DNA of 64,000 bases. Source: Sphingomonas sp. CCH10-B3. Its GTDB lineage: Bacteria; Pseudomonadota; Alphaproteobacteria; Sphingomonadales; Sphingomonadaceae. Where the stretch lies: assembly GCF_001556185.1 (NCBI RefSeq), contig NZ_LSIJ01000092.1, positions 1 through 64,000 of the forward strand, in the 5' to 3' direction. The position numbers and the translations under genes are program-made. The stretch's first letter is position 1. The number at the start of each line of letters is the position of its first letter. The notes below the pieces were generated by a model. The model saw only the letters and a list, made by a program, of their open reading frames with translations. It was not told the origin of the DNA and did not search any database. Of the stretch, positions 1-8,336 are shown piece by piece.

Positions 1-7
1 CCCCCGG

Positions 8-29
8 CCCCTCCCGCAAGCGGGTGGGG
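8..29 (-). terminator. Hairpin downstream of the PLP decarboxylase
   Basis: CCCC-T-CCCGC (8-17) can pair with GCGGG-T-GGGG (20-29) around a two-base centre and one internal mismatch. It lies just past the stop of the minus-strand decarboxylase, so it is a plausible 3' end hairpin. No T-tract is visible because the window ends, and a dispersed palindromic repeat is an equally good reading. Confidence 0.35.
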
Positions 30-56
30 AGAGAGTGAACCATTGCGACGCTTGTG

Positions 57-1277
57 TTACAGGGTGACGACGTTACCGGCGGCGACGCGACGTGCCGGTG
101 CGGCGTAGAGCGACACCATCGGCTCGTCGTCGACGATCACCGTCTCGCCATTGGTGAAGCCATTGAAGCCGGTCCGCATCGCCGCGCCATACGCGCCAAG
201 CATCCCGATTTCGATGTAATCACCCGCGCCGATGTCGGCAGGGAGCATGAACGGTCCAGCCATGTGATCCATGTCGTCGCAGGTCGGGCCGTAGAAGCTG
301 AAGCCCATGTCGCGCGCATTCGAATCGGGCTCACGGAGCAGCCGCACCGGGAACTGCCAGCCGAGGTGCGCGGCATCGAACAACGCGCCATAGGCACCGT
401 CGTTGATGTAGAGCTCGTCGCCGCGACGACGCTCGACGCGCACGATCAGCGAGCTGTATTCAGCGCACAGCGCGCGACCCGGCTCGGCCCAAAGCTCCGC
501 CGAATAGGAAATCGGGAGGCTTTCGAACGCACGGTGGATCGTCGCGAAGTAACGCTCGAGCGGCGGCGGTTCCATGCCCGGATAGGACGAAGGGAAGCCC
601 CCGCCGACATCGACAACGTCGACCGTGACGCCTGCCTCGACAATCGCGGCGCGCACACGCTCGATCGCATTGGCATAGGCCTCCGGCGTCATCGCCTGCG
701 AACCGACATGGAAGCAGATGCCGAGTGCGTCCGCCGCCTGGCGGGCCGCGAACAACAGCTCCTTGGTCTCGCCCGGAGCGGCCCCGAACTTCGACGCGAG
801 GCTCAGCTTCGAATGCTCCGACGACACGCGCAGCCGGACACACAGCGTCAGATCGGTCGCGTCATTGGTCGCGTCCATGATCTTCGCCAGCTCTTCGAGG
901 CTGTCGAGCGAGAACACCCGCACGCCGTGCGTGTGATACGCCTCGGCAATCGCTTCGGGCGCCTTGACCGGGTGCATGAAGCACAGGGTCGCGTCGGGCA
1001 GCGTTGCCGCCACCAGCCGGACCTCGCCGATCGAGGCGACGTCGTAATGGGTGATGCCGCTGTCCCACAGGATCTTCAGCAGATCCGGCGAGGGATTTGC
1101 CTTCACCGCATACATCGACCGCCCCGGAAACTTCTCAACGAAGAATCGGGCGGCACGCGCAGCGGCGTGGGGGCGAACCAGCGTTACCGGCTGAACCGGA
1201 CGCTGAGCGAGAGCAATTCCGATGGCGGAATCGAACGGGGTGCCAGCTAACCCCAGCGCGCTATGATGCTTGTGCAA
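57..1277 (-). CDS. PLP-dependent ornithine/lysine-type decarboxylase (fold type III)
   Basis: A 406-residue enzyme of the eukaryotic-type ornithine decarboxylase/alanine-racemase fold. It most likely decarboxylates ornithine or lysine to a polyamine precursor in the cytoplasm. The PLP lysine lies in YAVKANP (K59), a glycine-rich phosphate loop in VDVGGGFPS, and the cross-subunit catalytic cysteine in GPTCDDMD. The TTG at 1275-1277 is chosen as start because a GGAGG (1287-1291) lies nine bases before it. An in-frame ATG at 1436 would add 53 residues without family character and would overlap the divergent gene. Substrate choice (ornithine, lysine, diaminopimelate) cannot be fixed here, though the short loop layout favours ODC-like over LysA. 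Confidence 0.88.
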   Translation of the reverse strand: MHKHHSALGLAGTPFDSAIGIALAQRPVQPVTLVRPHAAARAARFFVEKFPGRSMYAVKANPSPDLLKILWDSGITHYDVASIGEVRLVAATLPDATLCFMHPVKAPEAIAEAYHTHGVRVFSLDSLEELAKIMDATNDATDLTLCVRLRVSSEHSKLSLASKFGAAPGETKELLFAARQAADALGICFHVGSQAMTPEAYANAIERVRAAIVEAGVTVDVVDVGGGFPSSYPGMEPPPLERYFATIHRAFESLPISYSAELWAEPGRALCAEYSSLIVRVERRRGDELYINDGAYGALFDAAHLGWQFPVRLLREPDSNARDMGFSFYGPTCDDMDHMAGPFMLPADIGAGDYIEIGMLGAYGAAMRTGFNGFTNGETVIVDDEPMVSLYAAPARRVAAGNVVTL

Positions 1278-1360
1278 CTCAAGGGACCTCCAAGTGCCGT
1301 TAGGCAAACGTTGATAAAAGCTGCCTTGCGGTTGGAAGTCCCATGGGGCAGCGGAAGGCG

Positions 1361-1389
1361 CATGTAGGGTTGAAGTCTTAAGGTGTAAA
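1361..1389 (-). promoter_or_regulatory. Candidate promoter of the PLP decarboxylase
   Basis: On the minus strand TTTACA (1384-1389) is followed after 17 bases by TACATG (1361-1366). The -35 match is good and the -10 match is weak. Transcription from it would leave a leader of roughly 75 nt before the TTG start at 1277. It sits in the short gap to the divergent dehydratase gene. Confidence 0.3.
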
Positions 1390-1418
1390 TAAGTTTCTGG
1401 GGGCTCCGCGAAGTTTTT

Positions 1419-2387
1419 ATGACAATTTTGCGACAACCGACCCGCGCAGGGGTCCGTGATGCTGCGGCCAAGGTCGCGCGGGTAGTGCCCTTTTCACCCA
1501 TGTTCACGCATCCGATCAATGGGATAGAGGTTGCTTTCAAGGCCGAATGCCTGCAGCCGATCGGTGCCTTCAAGCTGCGTGGCGCATGGCATCGGCTCAC
1601 CGCAATTGCGCCTGAACAACGCTCCTGCGGGGTTGTCGCCTTTTCGTCAGGCAATCATGCGCAAGGCGTCGCATGGGCCGCCAAGAAGCTCGGCATGCCC
1701 GCGCTAATCGTGATGCCGAGCGATGCCCCGGTCGCGAAGCGCGACGGCACGCTCGCGCTTGGTGCTGAGATCGTCACTTACGACCGGGCGACCGAATCGC
1801 GCGAGAAAATTGCCGCTTCTCTGGCGGCGGCGCGAGGGGCTGTGTTGGTGCCGAGCTTCGACGATTCGTGGGTGATCGAAGGGCAGGGCAGCTGCGCGAT
1901 CGAGGCGGCGGCGCAGATGGAGGCGCTCGGGCTTGGCATGCCGCAGGCGGTTGTCGTGCCGTGCGGGGGCGGCGGGCTGGCAGCAGGCATCACGCTCGCG
2001 CTGCCCGAGGCGCGGATCACTGTCGTCGAGCCCGAAGGGTGGGACGATATGCGGCGATCGCTCGAGGCGGGGTGGATCGAGCCAGTCGGCCCCAATCCGC
2101 CGCCAACCGCATGCGATTCGCTCCAGACGCTTGAAGTGTCGCCGCTGACGTTCGATGTGCTGTCGCGGCGCGGGGTGGAAGGGGTGGCGGTCAGCGAGGC
2201 CGAGGTGCGCGCCGCGCAGCGCTGGGCGGCGAGCCGACTGCAACTGGTAGTGGAGCCAGGTGGCGCGGTGGCGCTGGCGGCGCTGCTCGCTGGCAAGACT
2301 GCGGCATGCGACGGGATGTTGGTGATTTTGTCGGGTGGCAATGTCGATCTGGCGGCCTATGCCAAAGTGCTGGGCGAAGCGGCATGA
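1419..2387 (+). CDS. Threonine dehydratase / serine racemase-like PLP enzyme
   Basis: A 322-residue fold-type-II PLP enzyme of the serine/threonine dehydratase family, converting threonine to 2-oxobutanoate or serine to pyruvate. The PLP lysine is K52 in IGAFKLRG, the asparagine loop is SSGNHAQG, and the phosphate-binding glycine loop is CGGGGLAAG. SGGN near the C-terminus supports the fold. There is no C-terminal ACT regulatory domain, so it resembles the catabolic or racemase-like short forms rather than biosynthetic IlvA. The gene is divergent from the decarboxylase, and its stop overlaps the start of the next small gene (ATGA). Confidence 0.85.
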   Translation: MTILRQPTRAGVRDAAAKVARVVPFSPMFTHPINGIEVAFKAECLQPIGAFKLRGAWHRLTAIAPEQRSCGVVAFSSGNHAQGVAWAAKKLGMPALIVMPSDAPVAKRDGTLALGAEIVTYDRATESREKIAASLAAARGAVLVPSFDDSWVIEGQGSCAIEAAAQMEALGLGMPQAVVVPCGGGGLAAGITLALPEARITVVEPEGWDDMRRSLEAGWIEPVGPNPPPTACDSLQTLEVSPLTFDVLSRRGVEGVAVSEAEVRAAQRWAASRLQLVVEPGGAVALAALLAGKTAACDGMLVILSGGNVDLAAYAKVLGEAA

Positions 2388-2563
2388 CTCCGCAGGTCAG
2401 CGGCACTGCGGGGGCGTTGCTGGCGCTTACGATGCTGGGCGCTTTCGCCTGCGCCATCGGCGGCGGCCTGATGATCGCCCAGGGGCGGGATCGGCGAAAG
2501 GGGACGCTGCTACTGGTGATGGCGATAGTGCTGGTGGGGAATGTGCTGGTTTTGACGATGTAG
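2384..2563 (+). CDS. Small two-helix membrane protein, unknown function
   Basis: A 59-residue protein starting at an ATG that overlaps the preceding stop (ATGA), so it is probably translationally coupled to the dehydratase. Two hydrophobic segments (about residues 8-30 and 40-58) are separated by a short basic turn (QGRDRRKG), suggesting a hairpin membrane protein with the loop in the cytoplasm. I do not recognise the family. A longer frame beginning upstream inside the dehydratase gene was not used because its extra residues look like frame-shadow sequence. Confidence 0.6.
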   Translation: MTPQVSGTAGALLALTMLGAFACAIGGGLMIAQGRDRRKGTLLLVMAIVLVGNVLVLTM

Positions 2564-2617
2564 CGCACCGTACCAAGCCGACTCCTAAGGGCGTCGGCAA
2601 AGCCGCCGCCGTCGGTC

Positions 2618-2686
2618 GGGGCTGCGCCCCGCCGGCCGTGGTTCGCCGCGCGACGCGGATTAGCTGCGCTAATCCGCTCGGCGAAC
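2618..2686. repeat. Nested palindromes between convergent genes (REP-like / bidirectional terminator)
   Basis: Three stems are visible. GGGGC-TGC-GCCCC spans 2618-2630. A perfect 10-bp stem GCGGATTAGC (2655-2664) pairs with GCTAATCCGC (2668-2677) around TGC. An outer 8-bp stem GTTCGCCG (2641-2648) pairs with CGGCGAAC (2679-2686). The block sits between two convergent genes. It could terminate transcription in both directions, although it lacks a clear T-tract. The symmetric layout resembles dispersed REP-type elements. Confidence 0.6.
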
Positions 2687-2687
2687 C

Positions 2688-3344
2688 TCACTTAATCGGC
2701 GAATTCGGATCCAGCCGCATATCCAGATAGTTATCGACACTGCGCATCAGCTCGGGCATTTCTTCCTGGAAAAAATGGTTCGCGCGCGGGATCACGTCGT
2801 GGTGGATCGTGATGTGGCGCTGGGTGCGCAGCTTGTCGACGAGCTTCTGCACCGCGCTTGGCGTCACCACTTCGTCGCCATCGCCCTGGATGATGATGCC
2901 CGACGACGGGCACGGCGCGAGGAACGTGAAGTCGTACATGTTGGCGGGCGGCGCGATCGAGATGAAGCCGCGAATCTCCGGGCGGCGCATCAGCAGCTGC
3001 ATCCCGATCCACGCGCCGAAGCTGACGCCCGCGATCCAGGTGGTCGAGGCTTCGGGGTGGATGCTCTGCACCCAGTCGAGCGCGCTCGCCGCGTCCGACA
3101 GCTCGCCGACGCCATTGTCGAAAGTGCCCTGGCTCTTGCCGACGCCGCGGAAGTTGAAGCGCAGCGTCGCGAACCCGCGCCGCTGGAAAGTCCGGTAAAG
3201 CTCCTGCACGATGCGGTTGTTCATCGTGCCGCCCGAACTCGGGTGCGGGTGCAGGATCATCGCGACCGGCGCGCGCGGGCGCGGCGGCGGCGCGAAACGG
3301 CCTTCGAGACGGCCGTCGGGGCCGGGGAAAATCACTTCGGGCAT
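2688..3344 (-). CDS. Alpha/beta hydrolase (dienelactone hydrolase/YfbB-like small hydrolase)
   Basis: A 218-residue cytoplasmic alpha/beta hydrolase. The nucleophile elbow is GVSFG, the acid is probably D in QGDGDEVV, and the histidine is in RANHFF. LHPHPSSGG near the N-terminus marks the oxyanion-hole strand. The ATG at 3344 (MPEVIF) is preferred over one eleven codons upstream because it begins at the conserved region and has an AGCAGGT sequence just upstream. The gene is divergent from the cysteine desulfurase pair. The substrate is unknown. Confidence 0.8.
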   Translation of the reverse strand: MPEVIFPGPDGRLEGRFAPPPRPRAPVAMILHPHPSSGGTMNNRIVQELYRTFQRRGFATLRFNFRGVGKSQGTFDNGVGELSDAASALDWVQSIHPEASTTWIAGVSFGAWIGMQLLMRRPEIRGFISIAPPANMYDFTFLAPCPSSGIIIQGDGDEVVTPSAVQKLVDKLRTQRHITIHHDVIPRANHFFQEEMPELMRSVDNYLDMRLDPNSPIK

Positions 3345-3451
3345 GGTACCTGCTGACGTGAATGCAAAGGCGCACATGGCGCGCGGGATGCGCGGCTATA
3401 TAGGAACTGGGTCGCTTGGCGCAATCATTCTGGCGGGCTAGGGGTGCGCGC

Positions 3452-4543
3452 GTGGAAAAGCGCATCTACCTCGATCACGCCGCGACCACGCCGATGCGCG
3501 CCCAGGCAATCGCGGCGGTGGCCGAAGCGATGGCGCGCTGGGCGAACCCGTCGTCGCCCCATGCCGAGGGTCGCGCGGCGCGGGCGGCACTTGAGGAAGC
3601 GCGGGCGCGGATCAAGGCAGCGCTCGGCTGGACCGGCGAACTGATCTTCACCAGCGGTGCGAGCGAAGCGCTGTGGATCGCGCTGAACCGGTCGAAAGTG
3701 GAACGCCGGATCGTCAGCGCGGTGGAGCATGAAGCGGTTTTCCGCGCAGCACCGGGGGCGGAGGTGCTGCCTGTCCTCGGTCGGGACGACACCGCGAAGG
3801 GCGAGCCCGACGCAGACTTTCTGGCGCGCTATCTCGCCAAGCCCGGCAGGGCGATCGTCGCGATCCAGTCGATCAATTCGGAGACCGGCACGGCGCTGAC
3901 CCCCTATGGCGCGCCGCCTGCGATCGCTTTGGTGCGCGAAGCGGGAAGCATCTTGCTGAGCGACTGTGCGCAATTGGCCGGGAAGGGCGCGTTGCCCGAT
4001 GCCGACATGATCGTCGTGTCGGCGCACAAGCTCGGCGGGCCGCCGGGTGTCGGTGCGTTGCTGGTGCGTGATCTGGCAACGCTGGAGCCGGTCGGCGGGC
4101 ACGAGTTCGGCTATCGGATGGGCACCGAGAATCTGCCCGGCATCCTTGGCTTTGCCGCCGCGCTCGAAGCCGGATCGGTTGATGACTGGCCAACGAGTGC
4201 CGAGCAGCGCCTCGATTTCAAGAACGCGATCTGGCGCGTCGGCGAAGTCGTGAGCCCCGGCGTGCAGTGCGCGCACATCTACGCGATCGCCATGCCGCAC
4301 CTCTCCGCCGCCGCGCAGTTGATCCGCTTCGACGCCATGGGGTTCGCCGTTTCCGCCGGCAGCGCCTGCTCTTCCGGCACGCTCAAGCGCAGCCGCGCGC
4401 TCGAAGCGTTCGGCGTCGACGAGGATACCGCGTCGCGCACGATCCGCGTCAGCTTCGGCTGGAACACCACGCCCGCCGAGATCGACGCCTTCCGCGAAGC
4501 CTGGCTCGAAGTCGCCCACGACGCGGCAAGGCGGGCAGCATGA
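3452..4543 (+). CDS. Cysteine desulfurase (class V aminotransferase), first copy
   Basis: A NifS/IscS-type PLP enzyme of 363 residues that would take sulfur from cysteine for Fe-S cluster or thio-cofactor synthesis. Family marks are YLDHAATTP at the N-terminus, the PLP lysine in SAHKLGGPPGVG, and the sulfur-accepting cysteine in SAGSACSSG. The usual NNETG motif reads NSETG. The GTG at 3452 is chosen because AGGGG lies just before it and homology starts there; a TTG at 3416 is possible. It overlaps a second desulfurase gene (ATGA), then a ferredoxin, so the three are probably one transcript. Confidence 0.88.
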   Translation: MEKRIYLDHAATTPMRAQAIAAVAEAMARWANPSSPHAEGRAARAALEEARARIKAALGWTGELIFTSGASEALWIALNRSKVERRIVSAVEHEAVFRAAPGAEVLPVLGRDDTAKGEPDADFLARYLAKPGRAIVAIQSINSETGTALTPYGAPPAIALVREAGSILLSDCAQLAGKGALPDADMIVVSAHKLGGPPGVGALLVRDLATLEPVGGHEFGYRMGTENLPGILGFAAALEAGSVDDWPTSAEQRLDFKNAIWRVGEVVSPGVQCAHIYAIAMPHLSAAAQLIRFDAMGFAVSAGSACSSGTLKRSRALEAFGVDEDTASRTIRVSFGWNTTPAEIDAFREAWLEVAHDAARRAA

Positions 4544-5628
4544 TCTACCTCGACTATCAGGCGACGACGCCGCTCGCACCCGAAGCGCTCGACGCGATGT
4601 TGCCGTGGCTGCGCGACCAGCACGCCAATCCGCATTCGTCGCACGCGCCGGGCAGGGCAGCGAAGGCAGCCGTCGAGGTCGCGCGCGCGCAGGTCGCGGC
4701 GCTGCTGCCGCCCGGCGGCCGTGTGGTCTTCACCAGCGGCGCGACCGAGGCGCTCAACTGGGCGATCAAGGGGACGACGGGCGGCATCGTCACGATCGCG
4801 ACCGAGCATGCCGCCGTGCTCGACACCGTCGAGGCTGAGGGGCGGGCGGGGCGCGCGGTGGCCATGCTGCCGGTCGGCGGCGACGGGCTGGTCGACATGG
4901 ACGCGGCGCGCGCTGCGATTTCGCCCGGCGTCGGGCTGGTGGCGGCAATGCTCGTCAACAACGAGATCGGCGTGATTCAGCCAATCGCCGCACTCGCCGC
5001 GCATGCGCATTCGGCTGGTGCGCTGATGCTGTGCGATGCCGTGCAGGGCTATGGGCGGGTGCCGATTCCCGAAGGCTGCGACCTGATCGCGCTGTCCGCA
5101 CACAAGATTCACGGCCCCAAGGGCATCGGGGCGCTGTGGATCCGTGACGGCGTAACGCTCGCGCCGCTGCTGCATGGCGGCAATCAGGAAGGCGGGCGAT
5201 CGGGCACGCTGTCGCCCGCGCTTTGTGCCGGGTTCGGTCGCGCCGCAGCATTGATGGCCGCGCGGCAGTCCGAAGATGCGGCCTATGCCGCGCGGCTTTG
5301 GAAACTTGCCATCGACCGGTTCGGTGCGGGCTGGACGATCAATGGCGCGATCGACCACCGCTACCGCGGCAATCTCAACATCCGCCGCGACGGGCTCGAC
5401 GTCGCCCGGCTGATGAGCGACTGTCGCGACATCGCCTTTTCGGCGGGGTCGGCCTGTGCCAGTGGCTCGGGCCGTTCGAGTCACGTCCTGCGCGCGCTGG
5501 GCTTGACCGAAGCGCAGGCGCGGTCGAGCATCCGCATCGGTTTTGGGCGTTACACGCATGAGGACGATTTGATCACCGCCATCGACCGCATCACTGCCGC
5601 CGCCGATGTCCAACAGGTGTTGGCGTGA
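4540..5628 (+). CDS. Cysteine desulfurase (class V aminotransferase), second copy
   Basis: A 362-residue second NifS/IscS-like enzyme that starts inside the stop of the first. It has YLDYQATTP, TEHAAV, the canonical VNNEIG, PLP lysine in SAHKIHGPKG, and active-site cysteine in SAGSACASG. It is not a frame-shifted half of the neighbour: both proteins are full length with all catalytic residues. The two differ enough to be an old duplication, perhaps specialised or forming a heterodimer. No IscU-type scaffold or Rrf2 regulator is adjacent; the only Fe-S partner here is the ferredoxin downstream. Confidence 0.9.
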   Translation: MIYLDYQATTPLAPEALDAMLPWLRDQHANPHSSHAPGRAAKAAVEVARAQVAALLPPGGRVVFTSGATEALNWAIKGTTGGIVTIATEHAAVLDTVEAEGRAGRAVAMLPVGGDGLVDMDAARAAISPGVGLVAAMLVNNEIGVIQPIAALAAHAHSAGALMLCDAVQGYGRVPIPEGCDLIALSAHKIHGPKGIGALWIRDGVTLAPLLHGGNQEGGRSGTLSPALCAGFGRAAALMAARQSEDAAYAARLWKLAIDRFGAGWTINGAIDHRYRGNLNIRRDGLDVARLMSDCRDIAFSAGSACASGSGRSSHVLRALGLTEAQARSSIRIGFGRYTHEDDLITAIDRITAAADVQQVLA

Positions 5629-5957
5629 TCCGTGTGCACTTCATCGGAGTCGACGGCACCGTGCGCGAAGTGGCGGCGCAGCCGGGCGACCGTTTGCTCG
5701 ACGTCGCGCAAGCCGATGGCCAGCCGCTCGAAGGGACGTGCGAAGGGCAGATGGCCTGTTCCACCTGCCATGTCATCGTCGCTGCCGATGATTTTGCCCG
5801 GCTGAAGCCCGCGCGCGAGGAGGAAGAGGATATGCTCGACCTCGCTGCCGGCGCCACCCGCACCAGCCGGCTGGCCTGCCAGATCTGGCTTGACGAGACG
5901 CTTGACGGGCTGACGGTGCGCATCCCCGCGGAAACGCGAAACATGCAGGGGCGCTGA
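5625..5957 (+). CDS. [2Fe-2S] ferredoxin, adrenodoxin type
   Basis: A 110-residue electron carrier of the adrenodoxin/Isc-ferredoxin class. Cluster ligands are visible as C-x5-C-x2-C in CEGQMACSTC and a distal C in RLACQIW. An acidic stretch (EEEEDML) matches the partner-binding helix of vertebrate-type ferredoxins. The GTG start overlaps the stop of the second cysteine desulfurase, so the pair is coupled. The likely role is electron delivery during Fe-S cluster assembly, or to a P450 or hydroxylase; the neighbours favour Fe-S assembly. Confidence 0.92.
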   Translation: MIRVHFIGVDGTVREVAAQPGDRLLDVAQADGQPLEGTCEGQMACSTCHVIVAADDFARLKPAREEEEDMLDLAAGATRTSRLACQIWLDETLDGLTVRIPAETRNMQGR

Positions 5958-5998
5958 TCGCTCAGGCGGTGATCGCGGGGTCGATGTTGGACAGTAAC

Positions 5999-6027
5999 TT
6001 GATCGTAACGCTCGACTCGCCCATATG
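5999..6027 (+). promoter_or_regulatory. Candidate promoter of the SRP RNA gene
   Basis: TTGATC (5999-6004) and CATATG (6022-6027) are separated by 17 bases. The predicted RNA 5' end at about 6034 lies seven bases after the -10 element, the usual distance. The -10 hexamer is a weak match, so the support comes mainly from spacing. Confidence 0.45.
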
Positions 6028-6033
6028 CAGCGC

Positions 6034-6123
6034 GGGAGTCGGGCGGACGTAGCCGTCGCCAACCTGGTCAGGTCCGGAAGGAAGCAGCCACAACGATTTT
6101 CGCTGCGGGTCGTTCCGGCTCCC
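6034..6123 (+). ncRNA. ffs: Signal recognition particle RNA (4.5S type)
   Basis: The conserved SRP domain IV is plain: CCTGGTCAGGTCCGGAAGG followed by AAGCAGC at about 6063-6088, containing the GGAA tetraloop and the Ffh-binding symmetric loop. The ends pair as GGGAGTCGG (6034-6042) with CCGGCTCCC (6115-6123), giving a rod of about 90 nt, the size of the short bacterial form. It lies immediately upstream of dnaX, a common alphaproteobacterial arrangement. The partner Ffh and receptor FtsY are encoded further along in this window. Confidence 0.93.
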
Positions 6124-6284
6124 ACCGCGCAGCGCGCATGTGCGCAGCAAAGCTGCCCACAAGACGCGCCAGCGCGGCCGGCGGGCCAAAGGTCCCGTCC
6201 GACGACGCGGCTTTGCCGCGGCGCCCAGCCAACCCACCAACACCCCCTTCGACATCGGTCGCCGACATGCCTAGATAGCGGGCA

Positions 6285-7946
6285 ATGTCCGACTCCTCCA
6301 ACCTGCCATCCTTCGATCTCGGCGAGCCGCCCCAGCCGGTGCGGCAAGAAGCCTATCGCGTGCTCGCCCGGAAATACCGGCCGCAGAATTTCAGCGCGCT
6401 GATCGGGCAGGACGCCATGGTCACGACACTCGGCAACGCGATCAAGCGTGGGCGGCTGGCGCATGCCTTCCTGCTCACCGGCGTGCGGGGCGTCGGCAAG
6501 ACCTCGACGGCGCGGCTGATCGCAAAGGCACTCAATTGTGTGGGACCTGACGGGCAGGGTGGGCCGACCATCGACCCTTGCGGGGTGTGCGAACCGTGCC
6601 GCGCGATTGCCGAAGGCCGTCACATCGATGTCATCGAAATCGACGCCGCCTCGAACAACGGTGTCGACAATGTCCGCGAGATGACCGAGGCTGTGCGCTA
6701 CGCGGCGGTATCGGCGCGTTACAAGATGTACATCATCGACGAAGTCCACATGATGTCGAAGCCGGCGTTCAATGCGCTGCTCAAGACACTTGAAGAACCG
6801 CCGCCGCATGTGAAATTCCTGCTCGCGACGACCGAAGTCGACAAGGTGCCGGTCACCGTGCTGTCGCGCTGCCAGCGGTTCGATCTGCGCCGGATCGGCG
6901 CCGACAAGCTGGCCGCGCATTTTGCAGAAGTGTGCCGTCTTGAGGGCGTCGAGGCCGAACCCGAAGCGCTGGCGCTGATTGCCCGCGCAGCGGAAGGCAG
7001 CGCACGCGATGGGCTGTCGATTCTCGACCAGGCAATCGCGCATGCCGGCATGGCTGGAGGCGGGGTCAGCGCGGAGGCCGTGCGTGACATGCTCGGCCTG
7101 TCGGATCGTGGCGCCACCCGCGCGCTCTTTGCCCTGTTGGTGGCGGGGGACGGTCCGGGCACACTTGCCGCGCTCCGGCGACAATATGATTTGGGAGTCG
7201 ATCCGCTCGCAATCCTGCGGGCATTGCTTGAGACCGTGCACGGTGTGACGCTGGCGAAGCTCGGGACGCCCGCTGACGCCGCGCAATCGGTCGAGGAACG
7301 TACTGCCGTCGCGGATTGGGCAGCGACGTTGTCCTTTGCCGCATTGCACCGGCTTTGGCAGCTGCTGCTCAAGGGCCATGACGAAGTCGCGCGCGCGGCC
7401 ATGCCGATCGAGGCAACCGAGATGGCGCTGTTGCGGGTGATCTATGCCGCGAGCCTGCCCGATCCGGGCCAGCTCGTGCGGCAGCTGTCGTCCGGCGAAG
7501 GCGCTACGCCCGCCGCCACGCCGGCATCCCTGGCACCGTCGGCGGCCCCCGCCGAACCGCAGGCCACGCGACCCGCGCCGCAGAGTTTCGACGCGGTGCT
7601 GGCGTTGCTCGACGACGCCCGCAAGGTCGGCTTGGCCGAAAAGCTGCGGTTTACCGCTCGCCTCGTGCGGTTCGAACCCGGCAACATCGTGTTGAGCGCG
7701 TCGAGGCCAGTGCCATCCGAACTGGTGCGCGAGCTTGCCGATGCCTTGCGCGACCTGACCGGGGATGTGTGGCGGGTCGGGCTTGATGAGGCTCCCGGCG
7801 CGCCGACCTTCCGCGAGACCGAAGCGGCAGCGCGCGCGGACGAACTCGAAAGCGTCAAGCGCGCACCGGTCGTCGCGGCAGCCTTGCAAGCCTTTCCTGA
7901 TGCCGAAATCACGGGCTGGGAATTCAACAAACGGAGTGAAGCATGA
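6285..7946 (+). CDS. dnaX: DNA polymerase III subunits gamma/tau
   Basis: The clamp-loader ATPase, 553 residues. Walker A is GVRGVGKTS (66-74), the four-cysteine zinc knuckle is within residues 84-105 (CGVCEPC), Walker B is IIDEVHMMS, and the sensor-1/SRC region reads SRCQRFDL. A proline/alanine-rich linker at about 405-430 leads to a tau-type C-terminal domain that binds the polymerase. No A-rich slippery heptamer for programmed frameshifting was seen, so a shorter gamma form is not predicted from sequence. The stop overlaps the ybaB start (ATGA). Confidence 0.96.
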   Translation: MSDSSNLPSFDLGEPPQPVRQEAYRVLARKYRPQNFSALIGQDAMVTTLGNAIKRGRLAHAFLLTGVRGVGKTSTARLIAKALNCVGPDGQGGPTIDPCGVCEPCRAIAEGRHIDVIEIDAASNNGVDNVREMTEAVRYAAVSARYKMYIIDEVHMMSKPAFNALLKTLEEPPPHVKFLLATTEVDKVPVTVLSRCQRFDLRRIGADKLAAHFAEVCRLEGVEAEPEALALIARAAEGSARDGLSILDQAIAHAGMAGGGVSAEAVRDMLGLSDRGATRALFALLVAGDGPGTLAALRRQYDLGVDPLAILRALLETVHGVTLAKLGTPADAAQSVEERTAVADWAATLSFAALHRLWQLLLKGHDEVARAAMPIEATEMALLRVIYAASLPDPGQLVRQLSSGEGATPAATPASLAPSAAPAEPQATRPAPQSFDAVLALLDDARKVGLAEKLRFTARLVRFEPGNIVLSASRPVPSELVRELADALRDLTGDVWRVGLDEAPGAPTFRETEAAARADELESVKRAPVVAAALQAFPDAEITGWEFNKRSEA

Positions 7947-8266
7947 AGGGCATCGAAGACATGCTGGCCATGGCCCAGAACGTCCAGGCCGAACTGGCCA
8001 AGGCGCAGGCCAATCTCGACACGATCGAAGTCGAGGGCGTGGCCGGCGGTGGGCTCGTCAAGGTGCGCGCGTCGGCGAAGGGCCGGATCATTGCGGTCGA
8101 TATCGACCCGTCGCTGCTGGCGCCGGCGGAGAAGCAGATGGTCGAGGATCTGGTTGCAGCCGCGATCAATGATGCCCGCACCAAAGCGGATGCAGCATCA
8201 AGCGCGGAAATGGCCAAGATGACGAGCGGCCTGCCGCTACCGCCCGGTTTCAAGCTGCCGTTCTGA
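7943..8266 (+). CDS. YbaB/EbfC nucleoid-associated protein
   Basis: A 107-residue DNA-binding protein of the YbaB/EbfC family that forms tweezer-like dimers and coats or bridges DNA. Typical features are the Met-rich start (MLAMAQNVQ), the VEVEGVAGGGLV-type core (here VEGVAGGGLVKV), the IDPSLL turn and the proline-rich end LPLPPGFKLPF. It is coupled to dnaX as in most bacteria, usually followed by recR, which is absent here; the next gene runs the other way. Confidence 0.93.
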   Translation: MKGIEDMLAMAQNVQAELAKAQANLDTIEVEGVAGGGLVKVRASAKGRIIAVDIDPSLLAPAEKQMVEDLVAAAINDARTKADAASSAEMAKMTSGLPLPPGFKLPF

Positions 8267-8336
8267 TACCGAACGTTCGCGTCAAGTCGACGCGCGCGCG
8301 GATGCGGCCTACGCGATCAGCCAACGTTCGATCGGT

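Noticed and set aside
3416..3451. TTG start 12 codons upstream for the first cysteine desulfurase
   Set aside because: Extra residues are not conserved; GTG 3452 has a better ribosome-binding site.
5550..7889. 779-codon minus-strand ORF antisense to dnaX
   Set aside because: Arg/His/Gly-rich composition typical of the opposite frame in high-G+C genes, no domain recognisable, covers an unmistakable dnaX.
6285..7946. Programmed frameshift in dnaX for a gamma form
   Set aside because: No slippery A-rich heptamer or downstream stem was seen.
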